DNA of 64,000 bases, from positions 558,001 through 622,000 of the forward strand of contig NZ_JAKIKX010000001.1 of the NCBI RefSeq assembly GCF_023283925.1, read 5' to 3'. The position numbers were made by a program, and so were the translations under genes. The notes beneath the pieces are model-generated. The model made no database searches. It saw only the letters and a list, made by a program, of their open reading frames with translations, and was not told the DNA's origin. Within the stretch, counting starts at the first letter, position 1. Every line of letters begins with the position of its first letter. This document shows positions 46,974-56,777 of this stretch, piece by piece. This DNA is from Shewanella marisflavi (GTDB lineage Bacteria; Pseudomonadota; Gammaproteobacteria; Enterobacterales; Shewanellaceae).

Positions 46974-48683
46974 TTAAATCTGCCCTTGGTTGATCTCTTT
47001 TTGTAGCATCACCCAGCTTATCACCCCCACGACATTGTCTGGCCTGTCTTGATAGATAAACACCTCGCCGCGGCGCTCTTTTGAGAGAATATCGTAGACC
47101 TCTTTAAGGGTTGCTGTGTCGACTAGGCCCTCTATGGGGTGGCGAGTCAATGTGCTTACCTCGTCGCTTGCCTGTAGCTCAAGTTGCAGCATCTCCATCT
47201 TGCCCTGATTATTGCGCATCAATACCGAGCGCCCTTCGGCGCGTTTAAGCACCTCAAGCAGCAGCTCATCGTTGTCTTTAACGATGACGAAACGTTTGTC
47301 CATCACGGCGCGAACCCCCTTCTTTTGCAGGCCAAGCTTCACCGAGGAGATTTTATAGTCCAGCCCCATTAGCTCTATCTGTTTATAAAACAGTGATTTT
47401 GTGTTGAATGCCTGATGGGCAATCAAGAATGCCGGTATGGTCACGAACATAGAGGGTAAGATGATGGCGGCGTTATTGGTCAGCTCCAGTAGGGCGACCA
47501 GAGCGGCCAGAGGCGCGCTAAGGCAGACCCCCATCATGGCTGTCATGCCGATGACGGTATAGAGGCCGACATAGGGGGTGATGGTGGGAAATAACATGGC
47601 GCTGACCACAGCCAGTATGGCGCCAATAAGTGCGCCTATGCCAAACAATGGGCCTATGATGCCACCGGGGATCCCTAGGCCAATGGCGGCGATGGTGGCG
47701 ATTATCTTGCCAAGCAACAAGCCAATGAGCAGCACAAGGCTGGGATGCTCGCTAATGGCATGGCTGATGGCCAGGTCGCCACTGCCGAGTGCCTGGGGCA
47801 GAAAGAAGCCGATAAGCGTGGTGATAAGTCCGGCGAGCAATAGCCGTAAGATAAGTGGATGTTGCTGCCCCATTGCGGTGACTTTCAGCAGGGTGTGATT
47901 AAACAGCGCCGCGATGCAGCCCAAAGTGATACCGCATAGGGCCAGTACAGGATACTGAGATAGGGGAATATGACTTACTCCTATCTGCTCATATTCGTGA
48001 ATATTGCCAAACACCAACTGACTGGAGAGGGCGCCGCAGATGGCGGAGAGCATAATGGGGAAGAAGTAGTGCACCTTGTATTCCCGCAGGATCACCTCGA
48101 ACACGAAGATCACCGCCGCCAGCGGGGCGTTGAAAGTCGCGGCAATACCGGCGGCGATGCCACTGGCACACATGATGCGCACGCTATTGTCGGGCAGCTT
48201 AAATTTTTCCGCCATCACGCTGGCACTCACCGCGCCCAAGTGAATCGCAGGCCCTTCGCGGCCTACCGAGAAGTTGGTGGCCAGGGCAAAGAGCGCCTGA
48301 AAGAACTGGCCGGGTGCCGATTGTAATGGGATCTTGCCGTAGTGCAGTTTCATTCGTTGCATCACATAGGCGATCCCCATGCGCTTGTAACGCTTAGATC
48401 CCAAAACGGCCACAAACCAGATTAAGATCGCGCCTAAAAGGGGTAATAGGACTCGCCAGTCGCCCCAGTTGTCAGTAAACTGCCACTCTTGGGTCTGGGT
48501 GAGCTGGTTAAGCCATTGCAGCAAGAGACGAAATAGGATGATCACTCCGGACGCCACCAGAGCAAAAGCAAGCGCCAGGCCGCATAGCTGAACACTGATC
48601 TTGGCCTGGGCCAATTTATCTTTGAGGTCGGTATTGAGGTATTTCTGGCATTGCTGTATTGCGCTATTTATTTTGAGCTGCAC
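46974..48683 (-). CDS. ClC-family chloride channel/transporter with C-terminal CBS domains
   Basis: This 569-residue protein has about ten to twelve membrane helices of the ClC fold, then a CBS-pair-like cytoplasmic tail (about 440-569). The gating-glutamate motif is intact (SVGREGPAIHLG), and GIPGGIIGPLFGIGA matches the third ClC motif. The first motif (GSGIP in E. coli ClcA, with the chloride-binding Ser) reads KRMGIAYV at the expected place, so that Ser is missing. The region aligned to Tyr445 reads KSLFYKQI. It may be a ClC with altered anion specificity or transport mode. It is divergent from the DUF6776 gene. Confidence 0.85.
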   Translation of the reverse strand: MQLKINSAIQQCQKYLNTDLKDKLAQAKISVQLCGLALAFALVASGVIILFRLLLQWLNQLTQTQEWQFTDNWGDWRVLLPLLGAILIWFVAVLGSKRYKRMGIAYVMQRMKLHYGKIPLQSAPGQFFQALFALATNFSVGREGPAIHLGAVSASVMAEKFKLPDNSVRIMCASGIAAGIAATFNAPLAAVIFVFEVILREYKVHYFFPIMLSAICGALSSQLVFGNIHEYEQIGVSHIPLSQYPVLALCGITLGCIAALFNHTLLKVTAMGQQHPLILRLLLAGLITTLIGFFLPQALGSGDLAISHAISEHPSLVLLIGLLLGKIIATIAAIGLGIPGGIIGPLFGIGALIGAILAVVSAMLFPTITPYVGLYTVIGMTAMMGVCLSAPLAALVALLELTNNAAIILPSMFVTIPAFLIAHQAFNTKSLFYKQIELMGLDYKISSVKLGLQKKGVRAVMDKRFVIVKDNDELLLEVLKRAEGRSVLMRNNQGKMEMLQLELQASDEVSTLTRHPIEGLVDTATLKEVYDILSKERRGEVFIYQDRPDNVVGVISWVMLQKEINQGQI

Positions 48684-48755
48684 AGTAACCTTCCGGATCA
48701 GTCGTAAAGAGCTTCGCTGGGCGAATAAAAAATTATTATAAGGGGCTTGTACTTA

Positions 48756-49673
48756 ATGCCAAATTATCATCGTTGGATCGATCGCATGCAAGTGCTCGAA
48801 CGAAAAATTAGACCTTCGAGCGTTTATCTGTTTTGTTTAGTGATCGTGGCCTTTTTTATTGGTGTGTTGACCTGGGATCTTTGGTCATCACACAATGCCG
48901 TCAGGCCGGCGCAATCCAACGGGCGTGAGGCCGAGCTGCGTCAGGCGCTCAAAGAGCAGGCCGAGGTGCTGGCGTCGCGAAATCTGGAGCTTTCTCTCGA
49001 GCGCGAAGCCAACAGCAATATGCAGAAGATGTTTTTAGAGCAACATCAAAAACAGAAGGCGCTCGACAGAGAGTTGGCCTTCTACCGCAGCATCATGGCG
49101 CCGGAGCATCAGGCCGATGGTGTGGCCATTCATGGCTTGGAGATGACTCCTGGGCCACTGGCTAATCAGTATAGGGTCAAGTTAGTGCTTACTCAGCTGC
49201 AAAAGCGCAAGCAGGCACTGAAGGGGCAGGCAAAAATTGCTTTTATCGGTGTGCAACAAGGGAAGATGGTGACCTTGCCGCTTGCCTCACTGACCGATAC
49301 TAAGTTCGCTTTTAGTTTTCGCTATTTCCAAACTCTGGAAGCCGAGATCACCCTACCTGCCGATTTTGAACTTTCGAGGGTTGAGGCTGAGGTGATAGTG
49401 CCGGCGAGCCGCTGGAGCAAAGGAGCTAAGGCGCAGCAGAGTTTCACCGCTCAGGAATTACTGGTTACCCCAGATAGCGAAACCGATGTAGGCACTCGCT
49501 CTGATGGTGAGCCAGATGCTCCCGAGGAGCCCCTAGCTGATGAGGCTTACGCCCCGGCCGAAGAGGGCGAAACGTCACAGATTTCAACCGATCCACGACT
49601 ATTACTTGAACAAAACAGTCAGGTATCGGATAATTCCGCTCAGCAAACCGATGTAAGAGGTAGTAATGACTGA
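48756..49673 (+). CDS. DUF6776-type membrane-anchored coiled-coil protein
   Basis: This 305-residue protein has one N-terminal membrane helix ([21 protein letters not shown], about residues 23-43). A coiled coil follows (about 55-110) with a conserved [13 protein letters not shown] segment, then a beta-rich domain and an acidic, low-complexity tail (about 240-300). It resembles DUF6776 proteins found next to erpA; function is unknown. I chose ATG 48756 (AAGGGG 10 bases upstream). An in-frame TTG at 48747 is too close to that site. It overlaps erpA by 8 bases. Confidence 0.75.
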   Translation: MPNYHRWIDRMQVLERKIRPSSVYLFCLVIVAFFIGVLTWDLWSSHNAVRPAQSNGREAELRQALKEQAEVLASRNLELSLEREANSNMQKMFLEQHQKQKALDRELAFYRSIMAPEHQADGVAIHGLEMTPGPLANQYRVKLVLTQLQKRKQALKGQAKIAFIGVQQGKMVTLPLASLTDTKFAFSFRYFQTLEAEITLPADFELSRVEAEVIVPASRWSKGAKAQQSFTAQELLVTPDSETDVGTRSDGEPDAPEEPLADEAYAPAEEGETSQISTDPRLLLEQNSQVSDNSAQQTDVRGSND

Positions 49674-50016
49674 ACAAGCTGAAGATACAATGCCAATTCG
49701 TTTTACCGACGCGGCAGCGGCCAAGGTTAAAACCTTATTGGAGGAAGAGCAAAACGACGCACTTAAGTTACGTGTTTACGTAACGGGCGGCGGATGTTCA
49801 GGTTTTCAGTATGGCTTTACATTCGATGAGAAGGTCAACGAAGGTGACTTTACCGTTGAGAAGCAAGGGGTTCAACTTGTGGTTGACCCAATGAGCCTAC
49901 AATACTTAGTAGGCGGCGAAGTGGATTACACCTCGGGACTGGAAGGGTCGCGTTTCTTCGTTAAAAACCCGAATGCTACGACGACCTGTGGTTGTGGTGC
50001 CAGCTTCTCGGTATAA
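49666..50016 (+). CDS. erpA: Iron-sulfur cluster insertion protein ErpA
   Basis: This 116-residue A-type carrier delivers Fe-S clusters to target enzymes such as the isoprenoid proteins IspG and IspH. The three ligand cysteines are present in [11 protein letters not shown] and TTCGCGASF. The N-terminal [20 protein letters not shown] is typical of ErpA rather than IscA. It starts inside the last codons of the DUF6776 gene with an AGAGGT site, so the two are cotranscribed. A terminator follows. Confidence 0.95.
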   Translation: MTEQAEDTMPIRFTDAAAAKVKTLLEEEQNDALKLRVYVTGGGCSGFQYGFTFDEKVNEGDFTVEKQGVQLVVDPMSLQYLVGGEVDYTSGLEGSRFFVKNPNATTTCGCGASFSV

Positions 50017-50051
50017 GCCCATCGCAGCTTAAGCACCGATAAGTGATAAAT

Positions 50052-50078
50052 AAAAAGCCAGCAATGCTGGCTTTTTTT
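50052..50078. terminator. Terminator after erpA
   Basis: AAAAAGCCAGC / GCTGGCTTTTT with loop AAT; it also serves the converging gene at 50121. Confidence 0.9.
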
Positions 50079-50120
50079 GTGCTTGTTTTTGGGACTTAGT
50101 TGAAAGCCGAGTGCCTTAGG

Positions 50121-50621
50121 CTACTTCATGATATTCATGCTGTTCTTAATATGACAGTAGGCCTTCACCTTTGGGGTAAAGGCTATCCAGACCTGCAGCA
50201 GAGCAAGCAGTATCAGTACAGTGAACACTAACCAATCTGGCAATTTGCCTTGCCACTCTCCCAGATGAAAAGTTGATGGACCTGCCACCAGGTTGTCTGG
50301 GTCATATAAGATCACCGGCAGCAGACTCACCAGGCCCAGCTGGATAAGGGTGTAGCCCCTGAGCATATAGAGCCCTGCTTTCTGACGGCCTAGAACGGCT
50401 ATCACCATCAGCAGGGTGAGCATGCAAAACAGTACCCCTTGCTTAGCCATCAAACCACTGATGGAGGCGAGCGTTAGTAGCGCCAGCAGCGCCATTAAGC
50501 GCTTAGGTAACTTGGCCTTTGCAGGCTGTGCGCTGGCAGTTTGCTCTGTAGCGGCTTGAGAGGCGTCTATTTGGGCCTTTGTCTCTGTTATCTCTGGCGT
50601 CGACAACTTGTTCTCTCCCAT
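50121..50621 (-). CDS. Hypothetical membrane protein (166 residues)
   Basis: I do not recognise the family. The N-terminal 38 residues are polar and rich in Ala, Gln and Thr. Four hydrophobic stretches follow (LMALLALLTLASISGLM, VLFCMLTLLMVIAVLG, GYTLIQLGLVSLLPVIL, LVFTVLILLALLQVWIAF). No catalytic motif is seen. It lies 19 bp after the DUF2750 gene on the same strand and is probably cotranscribed with it. Confidence 0.65.
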   Translation of the reverse strand: MGENKLSTPEITETKAQIDASQAATEQTASAQPAKAKLPKRLMALLALLTLASISGLMAKQGVLFCMLTLLMVIAVLGRQKAGLYMLRGYTLIQLGLVSLLPVILYDPDNLVAGPSTFHLGEWQGKLPDWLVFTVLILLALLQVWIAFTPKVKAYCHIKNSMNIMK

Positions 50622-50640
50622 GAGCTAATTGGTGAGCCTA

Positions 50641-51012
50641 TTAGTGACGCGCCTTGGGCGTCAGGCGCTGCTCTAGTTCATAGGGTGGGATCACCACGCC
50701 AAGATCTTCCTGTACCGGGAAGACGGCGACAAACAGATCGTCATCTTGCATGCCTGGTACCCAGCGTTCCAGCCACTCGTCCAGCGCGATAGCCAAGGGA
50801 ATACAGTCGGCCCAATCATCGACCGCCCACATTTTGGCTGTTTCTTCGCAGGGCCACATAGGGATGCAATCTTCGTCTTCTGTGGTCAGCATGACGCAGC
50901 CGTCGGCGTCTTGTAGGGTCCATAGGGTTTTGGTCTCCTTGGCCTGCTCGACGAGGTAGTCGTAACGCGCCTCTGGGGTCATCTGGCTGGCTTGTTGTGC
51001 ACTCTTGGTCAT
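50641..51012 (-). CDS. DUF2750 domain protein
   Basis: This 123-residue soluble acidic protein has TLQDADGCVMLTTEDEDCIPMWPCEETAKMWAVDDWADC and IALDEWLERWVPGMQDDDLFVAVFPV, the conserved core of DUF2750. Function is unknown. I chose ATG 51012 with a GAAAGAG site upstream; two earlier in-frame ATGs near 51030 have no ribosome site. It heads a probable two-gene unit with the hypothetical membrane protein. Confidence 0.75.
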   Translation of the reverse strand: MTKSAQQASQMTPEARYDYLVEQAKETKTLWTLQDADGCVMLTTEDEDCIPMWPCEETAKMWAVDDWADCIPLAIALDEWLERWVPGMQDDDLFVAVFPVQEDLGVVIPPYELEQRLTPKARH

Positions 51013-51143
51013 TGTGGTCTCTTTCATCATTTAGTGGCTGGGCCGATTGGCCGCCATAATAGCAATCTGCGCCGCCCTAGGCTAACAGTTTTGTTGCCGG
51101 GTCGGGCGGTGCGCAGCGCCTTGGATAGTGTTAGCTGTCGTGA

Positions 51144-52253
51144 TCAGTTACCGGGAAAGAGGCCGCCGAGGACTGTCTCGCGGCTGGCACCAGTGACGGC
51201 GGGCAGGTTACCGGGTAAGCCAAGCTTATGGCGCATCGCCAGCCAGGCGAAGGCGATCCCCTCGACCCATTGTGGAGCGATACCTAGGCTGGCAGTCGTA
51301 TTAACCTGGTAGTTAGGCAGTAACTCACTTAGACGCTTGAGTAGCTCAGTGTTAAAGGCGCCGCCTCCGCAGACATAAAGCTCGGCCTTATCGGTGAGCT
51401 TAAGGCAGTCGTTGGCTATGCTGTGGCAGGTCAAATCGAGCAGGGAAGATTGAATATCCGCTTCATCCAGGTAACCAAAGTCGGCGGTTTGCTGCTCTAG
51501 CCATGCCTGGTTAAACAGCTCGCGTCCTGTGCTTTTTGGGGCGCTGAGTGAGAAATAGGAGTGAGACAGCATCTGCTTAAGCAGCTGCTCGTCTGTCTTG
51601 CCGCTAGCCGCCCAGGCACCGTCCTTATCGTAAGCCTCGCCCTGTACCTGTTTAATCCAGGTGTCGATCAGGGTATTGCCCGGACCATTATCAAACCCTA
51701 TCACAGCGCTGGCATCGCCAGGTAGATAGGTGATATTAGAGATGCCGCCGATATTAAGGATCATTCGCTGATGGCCAGGCTTGGCAAACAGCTCCTGGTG
51801 AAAGGCGGGCACAAGAGGTGCGCCCTGACCACCGAGGGCGATATCTTTACGGCGAAAATCGGCGATAACATCTATGCCTGTGAGGGCGGCGATGGTGTTA
51901 GGGTCGCCAATTTGTAGGGTAAACCCCAGCTCCAGGTTAGGCATGTGACGCACCGTTTGGCCGTGACTGCCAATGGCGGTGATCTGATGTCTGTCTACGC
52001 CACTCTTGGCCAGCAAGCCTTCTACGGCCTGGGCAAACAGCTTGCCGACGCTGCGGTCCAGTATGCCCATACGGTTGATCTCATCTGAGCCCGACTGGCA
52101 AAGGCGTTGTAGGCCGCTGAGCAGATGACTGGGAAGGGGCTCAGTATAGGTATCGACCAGAGTGATCTTGTTATCGGTGAAGTCGACTAGCACGGCATCG
52201 ACACCGTCCATGCTGGTGCCCGACATCAGACCGATATAGTAATGTTTGCTCAT
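51144..52253 (-). CDS. anmK: Anhydro-N-acetylmuramic acid kinase
   Basis: This 369-residue ASKHA-fold kinase opens and phosphorylates 1,6-anhydro-MurNAc in peptidoglycan recycling. It has [19 protein letters not shown] at the N-terminus, [25 protein letters not shown] and [11 protein letters not shown]. Length matches the family. The start ATG 52253 has AGGA 7 bases upstream. It lies 37 bp after the M23 peptidase gene, and both act on cell-wall material. Confidence 0.95.
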   Translation of the reverse strand: MSKHYYIGLMSGTSMDGVDAVLVDFTDNKITLVDTYTEPLPSHLLSGLQRLCQSGSDEINRMGILDRSVGKLFAQAVEGLLAKSGVDRHQITAIGSHGQTVRHMPNLELGFTLQIGDPNTIAALTGIDVIADFRRKDIALGGQGAPLVPAFHQELFAKPGHQRMILNIGGISNITYLPGDASAVIGFDNGPGNTLIDTWIKQVQGEAYDKDGAWAASGKTDEQLLKQMLSHSYFSLSAPKSTGRELFNQAWLEQQTADFGYLDEADIQSSLLDLTCHSIANDCLKLTDKAELYVCGGGAFNTELLKRLSELLPNYQVNTTASLGIAPQWVEGIAFAWLAMRHKLGLPGNLPAVTGASRETVLGGLFPGN

Positions 52254-52290
52254 CAAGGTGTCCTGGGGTCTGTTGACCTAAAAAGAGAGA

Positions 52291-53739
52291 CTAATGGGAG
52301 GCTAATTGCACTTGCTTGTTCTGTTCAAGTTTAGCCATCAATTGTTTGCTTAGGGCGAGGAAAGTAGATTTTTCCTTGTTATCGATGGGCAGTGATTGTG
52401 GCAGCTTGACCGTGCGTGGGTTGCGGTGCACGCCGTTGACGATAAATTCGTAATGCAGGTGGGCGCCAGTTACCCGGCCGGTAGCGCCCAGGGTGCCGAT
52501 GATCTGCCCCTGTTTCACCGTCTGCCCTTGTTTCACCTTGCGCTGCTTGAGATGCAAGTATTTGGTGGTATAGGTTTCGTTATGCTTAATAAAGACATAG
52601 TTGCCATTGTACTGGTTATAACCTGACTTGGTGACTCGCCCCTTACCGGCGGCCTTGATCGGCGTTCCCACGGCGGCGACATAGTCTACCCCTCTATGGG
52701 CTTTTACCTGGCCTGTCACAGGATGCAGGCGGCGCGGGTTGAAGCTTGAGCTAACATACTTAAAGTCGACCGGTGAGCGCAGGAAGGCCTTACGCATGCT
52801 GCGTCCTTCCTCTGAGTAGTAGTTACCATCTTTGTAGCGCACCGCCGTATAGCGATCGCCCTGGTTGTAGAACTCGGCGGCTAAGATATTACCATTACGC
52901 AAAAACTCACCGTCGGCGTACTCCTCTTCAAACAAAATGGCGAAGTTGTCGCCTTGGCGTAGATCCAGGGCAAAGTCGATATCCCAGCCGAAGATGGTAG
53001 CCAGCTGCATGATCTGGTTCGGCGTTAATCCTGCGCCCACCCCAGCGTTCCAAAAGTTGCTGTTGATGGTGGCGCTGGCGAATTTGGTGCGCTGCTCTAC
53101 CTGCTTCTTGATGATCTCTTCGCTGTAGCTCTTGGCATCTTTGCTGATCTTCAGGGTAGAGATAGGGTCTAAATGGTAGACCACTCGCTTGAGCTGACCC
53201 GCATCATCTTTGACGATAATGATTTCTTCACCAGGTAGTATCTTCAGTAGGTTCTTTTTGGCCTTGGGGAGTAAGGTTATCTCATAGACATCGCGGGCGC
53301 TCAGGCCGGCGCGTTTAAACAGCGCCGCCAGGGTATCGCCTCGGCGTACGGTAAACTCTTCGCTGCTCTCTCTTTCCGCTTCAGGGGCTGCGTCTGCAAT
53401 GCTCACCTGAGTCAGGGCATTGTCATTGAGATCTAGGTTATCGCTCGCTTGGGTATCACGGGCTATTTCATCGGCGCTTGGAGGTTCTGGCGTGCGAAAG
53501 GCGAGCGGGACAGGGTAAGCATGAGACTTAGCGTCGCTGCCTGTGTCATCTTTGCTGGCGGGCGAGTTGTCGCGATCACCAAAGGTGATTTTACCCGATA
53601 GCGCAGTATTGGTTGAGCGGGAGGCTTCAGCATCTTCTGAGGGAATAAATATCACGCTTAGGGTGATGATCACTAAGGCACTCAATATGATTTGGTGCAA
53701 TCTGGGTAATAGTTTTAAGAGTGTGATGATCTTTCCCAT
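52291..53739 (-). CDS. M23 peptidoglycan endopeptidase with LysM-like domain (MepM type)
   Basis: This protein of 482 residues has an N-terminal membrane anchor (about 14-32, IILSALVIITLSVIFI) and a low-complexity linker. An OapA/LysM-like domain follows (about 125-180, FTVRRGDTLAALFKRAGLSA), then a C-terminal lysostaphin-type M23 domain with zinc ligands in AHRGVDY and GAHLHYEF. It probably cuts peptide cross-links during growth. ATG 53739 follows GGAG closely (3 bases); an in-frame TTG at 53754 lacks a site. It is divergent from tyrS and upstream of anmK. Confidence 0.9.
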   Translation of the reverse strand: MGKIITLLKLLPRLHQIILSALVIITLSVIFIPSEDAEASRSTNTALSGKITFGDRDNSPASKDDTGSDAKSHAYPVPLAFRTPEPPSADEIARDTQASDNLDLNDNALTQVSIADAAPEAERESSEEFTVRRGDTLAALFKRAGLSARDVYEITLLPKAKKNLLKILPGEEIIIVKDDAGQLKRVVYHLDPISTLKISKDAKSYSEEIIKKQVEQRTKFASATINSNFWNAGVGAGLTPNQIMQLATIFGWDIDFALDLRQGDNFAILFEEEYADGEFLRNGNILAAEFYNQGDRYTAVRYKDGNYYSEEGRSMRKAFLRSPVDFKYVSSSFNPRRLHPVTGQVKAHRGVDYVAAVGTPIKAAGKGRVTKSGYNQYNGNYVFIKHNETYTTKYLHLKQRKVKQGQTVKQGQIIGTLGATGRVTGAHLHYEFIVNGVHRNPRTVKLPQSLPIDNKEKSTFLALSKQLMAKLEQNKQVQLASH

Positions 53740-53865
53740 TGACTCCGATACCAATTTCTAACACTTAAGCCGATCCTGTTAGTGTACACTCTTTCATTTG
53801 TGCTGGCTAACAAGTAACATTAGTCCCCATTATTTACTTACCGGCTCTCAGGAGTAGCTGCCAAG

Positions 53866-55062
53866 ATGGCTGATTTAGACCAAGCATTAGCAGAAATTAA
53901 ACGTGGTACCGACGAGATCTTGCTCGAATCGGATCTGCTGGAAAAACTCAAAGAGGGACGTCCTCTGCGCATCAAGTTGGGGGCAGACCCTACTGCGCCA
54001 GATATCCATCTTGGCCATACGGTGATCCTTAATAAGATGCGTGCCTTCCAGGAGCTGGGGCATGAAGTGATCTTCCTGATCGGTGATTTCACCGGCATGG
54101 TAGGTGACCCGAGTGGTAAAAACAGCACGCGTCCACCGCTGACCCGCGAGCAGGTATTGGCGAATGCCGAAACCTATAAGGAGCAGGTCTATAAGATTTT
54201 GGACCCAGCCAAGACGCGTATCGAATTCAACTCAAGCTGGCTAGAGCCGCTGGGCGCTGCGGGCATGATACGTCTGGCGTCACAACAAACTGTGGCACGT
54301 ATGATGGAGCGCGACGACTTTAAGAAGCGTTACGCCTCGGGACAGTCGATTGCTATCCACGAATTTATGTACCCACTACTACAGGGCTATGACTCGGTGG
54401 CGTTAGAGTCCGATGTCGAGCTGGGTGGTACGGATCAGAAGTTCAACCTGTTGATGGGCCGTGAGCTGCAAAAAGCCGCGGGTCAGAAGCCACAAACGGT
54501 TATCATGATGCCGCTACTGGAAGGTCTGGACGGCGTGAAGAAGATGTCTAAGTCTGCCAACAACTATATCGGTGTGAGTGAGCCTGCCGGTGAGATGTTT
54601 GGTAAGATCATGTCTATCTCTGACGACCTGATGTGGCGTTACTTCGAACTGCTCTCTTTCCGTCCACTGGAAGAGATTGCTCAGCTCAAGAGCGATGTCG
54701 AAAATGGCACTAACCCAAGAGATGTGAAGATCGCCCTGGCTAAAGAGATCATCGCCCGTTTCCACGATGAGGCGGCGGCAGAAGCGGCGCATCAGGAGTT
54801 CATCAATCGCTTCCAAAAAGGCGCGATTCCCGATGATATCCAAGAGATTGAGATTGTTGCCGGTGAGGGTATCGGTATCGCCAACGTGTTGAAAGACGCC
54901 GGTTTGGTGAGCTCGACCTCTGAAGCGATGCGTATGATCAAGCAAGGCGCCGCCAAGCTTGATGGCGAAAAGATTGAAGACAGCCGCCTAGTGCTAAATT
55001 CTGGCATGACAGGTGTGTTCCAGGTAGGTAAGCGCAAGTTTGCCAAGATCACCCTGGTTTAA
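53866..55062 (+). CDS. tyrS: Tyrosyl-tRNA synthetase
   Basis: This 398-residue class I synthetase has the HIGH-type motif [25 protein letters not shown] and the KMSKS loop [12 protein letters not shown]-terminal S4 RNA-binding domain (about 335-398) closes the protein. The length and the HIGH-motif context fit the shorter TyrRS subtype rather than the 424-residue E. coli TyrS. It is monocistronic, ends at a strong terminator and is divergent from the M23 gene. Confidence 0.95.
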   Translation: MADLDQALAEIKRGTDEILLESDLLEKLKEGRPLRIKLGADPTAPDIHLGHTVILNKMRAFQELGHEVIFLIGDFTGMVGDPSGKNSTRPPLTREQVLANAETYKEQVYKILDPAKTRIEFNSSWLEPLGAAGMIRLASQQTVARMMERDDFKKRYASGQSIAIHEFMYPLLQGYDSVALESDVELGGTDQKFNLLMGRELQKAAGQKPQTVIMMPLLEGLDGVKKMSKSANNYIGVSEPAGEMFGKIMSISDDLMWRYFELLSFRPLEEIAQLKSDVENGTNPRDVKIALAKEIIARFHDEAAAEAAHQEFINRFQKGAIPDDIQEIEIVAGEGIGIANVLKDAGLVSSTSEAMRMIKQGAAKLDGEKIEDSRLVLNSGMTGVFQVGKRKFAKITLV

Positions 55063-55100
55063 CCGCTTACCGGTTAATACTGAGAAGTATTAATGTAAAG

Positions 55101-55127
55101 AGGCCTGCAGATGCAGGCCTTTTTTTA
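55101..55127. terminator. Terminator after tyrS
   Basis: AGGCCTGCA / TGCAGGCCT stem with seven T following. Confidence 0.9.
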
Positions 55128-55181
55128 TGTATGCAGCAAAATGTATTCAGGAAAGCTCAAAACCGACTGGGGTGGTGGCGT

Positions 55182-55661
55182 CTACTGGGTGGCGAGCTGG
55201 TCTTGCATGGTCTGATAATCCATTAGATCTTCATGCTCTTTGACCCTGTGATTGGCCAGATCCAGCCTGACGGTGGTGACGCCAGGGATAGCCAGCTCGA
55301 TCACCTTGCCCGGTTTGCCAAACAGACTACCCGGACCACGGTAATGGTAGTTACCTATCATCACCACCAAAGAGCCTGAGTTATACATATGTTCTATGTT
55401 GAAATCATATTCCAGTACGCCGCGATGGGCGCGTTCGAAAAACTCGATAATATCGCGCTGCCCTGTGTAGGTTTTGCTGGCAGTGCGGTCTTTAAAGATG
55501 CTCTCGCGATTATAGAAAGAGGCCAGGGTGCGATAGTCGTGATCGGTCAGCGCTTGGATATATTTGATCGCCATCTGTTGCTCGGCGGGCATATCGCCGG
55601 GTGCCGCCTGGGATGCCAGGGGCAATATCATCAGAATGCTAACTAAAAACTGCTTGATCAT
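55182..55661 (-). CDS. Exported NTF2/SnoaL-like protein
   Basis: This 159-residue protein has a signal peptide (LVSILMILPLASQAAP, cleaved near residue 20). The mature part is an NTF2-like fold with QQMAIKYIQALTDHDYRTLASFYNRESIFKDRTASKTYTGQRDIIEFFERAHRG, a typical SnoaL-like pattern. No specific ligand or reaction is known; it is probably periplasmic. It starts one base after the TRIC gene stop and is the last gene of the mtnN-cbiB-like-DUF2721-TRIC run. Confidence 0.75.
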   Translation of the reverse strand: MIKQFLVSILMILPLASQAAPGDMPAEQQMAIKYIQALTDHDYRTLASFYNRESIFKDRTASKTYTGQRDIIEFFERAHRGVLEYDFNIEHMYNSGSLVVMIGNYHYRGPGSLFGKPGKVIELAIPGVTTVRLDLANHRVKEHEDLMDYQTMQDQLATQ

Positions 55662-55662
55662 C

Positions 55663-56283
55663 TTATGTTTTCTTTAAGTCGAACGCCGGAAGTCGTAGGT
55701 GCCACTTGATGGCGGCCAGTCGTATGACTAACGCGCTTATCATGGCGACGGCCAAGGCCACCTTATCTGCCAAGCCCCAGGCGATGGCACAGGTATAGCT
55801 GATCCCACCAAAAATCGAGGCAGTCGCATAGATTTCGGTGCGTAATATCATGGGAACCTGGCGACAGAGTATGTCACGAATAATGCCGCCTCCCACGCCA
55901 GTTATCAAGCCCATTACCACGGCAATCATACCGCTGAGGCCAAGATTGAGTGCTTTTTCTGCACCGATCACGGTAAAAAGCGCCAGACCTAAGGCATCGG
56001 CTACCGGCAGTGTGTATTGCGGCACCTTCTTGGGTTTACGAATAAAGATCAGTGTCAGCAGTACGGTTGCCAGGATCACTATGATGTAGTTAGGGTCGCG
56101 GATCCAAAATACCGGTGTGGTTCCCAGCAGGGCATCGCGTATGCTGCCGCCGCCGATGGCGGTGACCGAGGCCAGTACTATGACTCCGAAAGGGTCCATA
56201 CGGTGACGTCCTGCCGCTAGCGCGCCAGAGAGGGCAAAGACTGCGGTGCCGCACAGGTCGAAAAAGTAGATCCACTCCTTCAT
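55663..56283 (-). CDS. TRIC-family (UPF0126/YicG) membrane protein
   Basis: This 206-residue protein has seven predicted helices in two repeats. Each repeat carries a glycine-rich GGG motif (TAIGGGSIRDALLG and TGVGGGIIRDILCR), the hallmark of the bacterial TRIC cation-channel family. Homologues act as K+-type cation channels or have unknown roles. It overlaps the DUF2721 gene by 4 bases (ATGA) and is followed one base later by the NTF2-like gene. Confidence 0.85.
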   Translation of the reverse strand: MKEWIYFFDLCGTAVFALSGALAAGRHRMDPFGVIVLASVTAIGGGSIRDALLGTTPVFWIRDPNYIIVILATVLLTLIFIRKPKKVPQYTLPVADALGLALFTVIGAEKALNLGLSGMIAVVMGLITGVGGGIIRDILCRQVPMILRTEIYATASIFGGISYTCAIAWGLADKVALAVAMISALVIRLAAIKWHLRLPAFDLKKT

Positions 56284-56669
56284 TGATCTAGCTCTTGCAG
56301 GTGATAGTTCAGGGCATCGACCGAGATACGGATCTCAATCACAGACAGTACCAGAGAATAGAGCAGCAGTAGCAGGCTTGAGCCGAAGATGATAGACCCT
56401 GTTTTATTAAAACCGATATAGATGAAGATCATACACAAAACACAAAGGGCGAAGCTGGAAACGCCCGCCTCCTGCATGCGGCGAATGATGACGATGCGCC
56501 TGCGCAGGTTTTTCAGCTGACCAGAGTGTACTGGCTTTCCCTCGGCGCTCAGACTGCGGATTAAGGCCGCTAGTGAGAAAAATCGGTTGGTATAGGCTAG
56601 CAATAACAATGAGATAGCCGGAAATAGCAGCGCCGGTGTGGTCAGTGAAATATGGAGGTTATCAAACAA
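56280..56669 (-). CDS. DUF2721 membrane protein
   Basis: This 129-residue protein has three hydrophobic segments. It shows ISLTTPALLFPAISLLLLAYTNRFFSLAALIR at the start and RRIVIIRRMQEAGVSSFALCVLCMI, a DUF2721 pattern of unknown function. The start is uncertain: the TTG at 56669 is the most upstream codon that keeps the conserved N-terminus, but no ribosome site is seen there. It overlaps the TRIC gene by 4 bases and the two are translationally coupled. Confidence 0.75.
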   Translation of the reverse strand: MFDNLHISLTTPALLFPAISLLLLAYTNRFFSLAALIRSLSAEGKPVHSGQLKNLRRRIVIIRRMQEAGVSSFALCVLCMIFIYIGFNKTGSIIFGSSLLLLLYSLVLSVIEIRISVDALNYHLQELDQ

Positions 56670-56777
56670 AGTCGTTATGCCTATAGGGTCATGATGTTGC
56701 GGCCAGAAGAGAATAATACCAAGCGGTTGAAGCTTGTCTAGTCAAAAGCACGGGCCGCGATACCTGAGATGTAGCGA

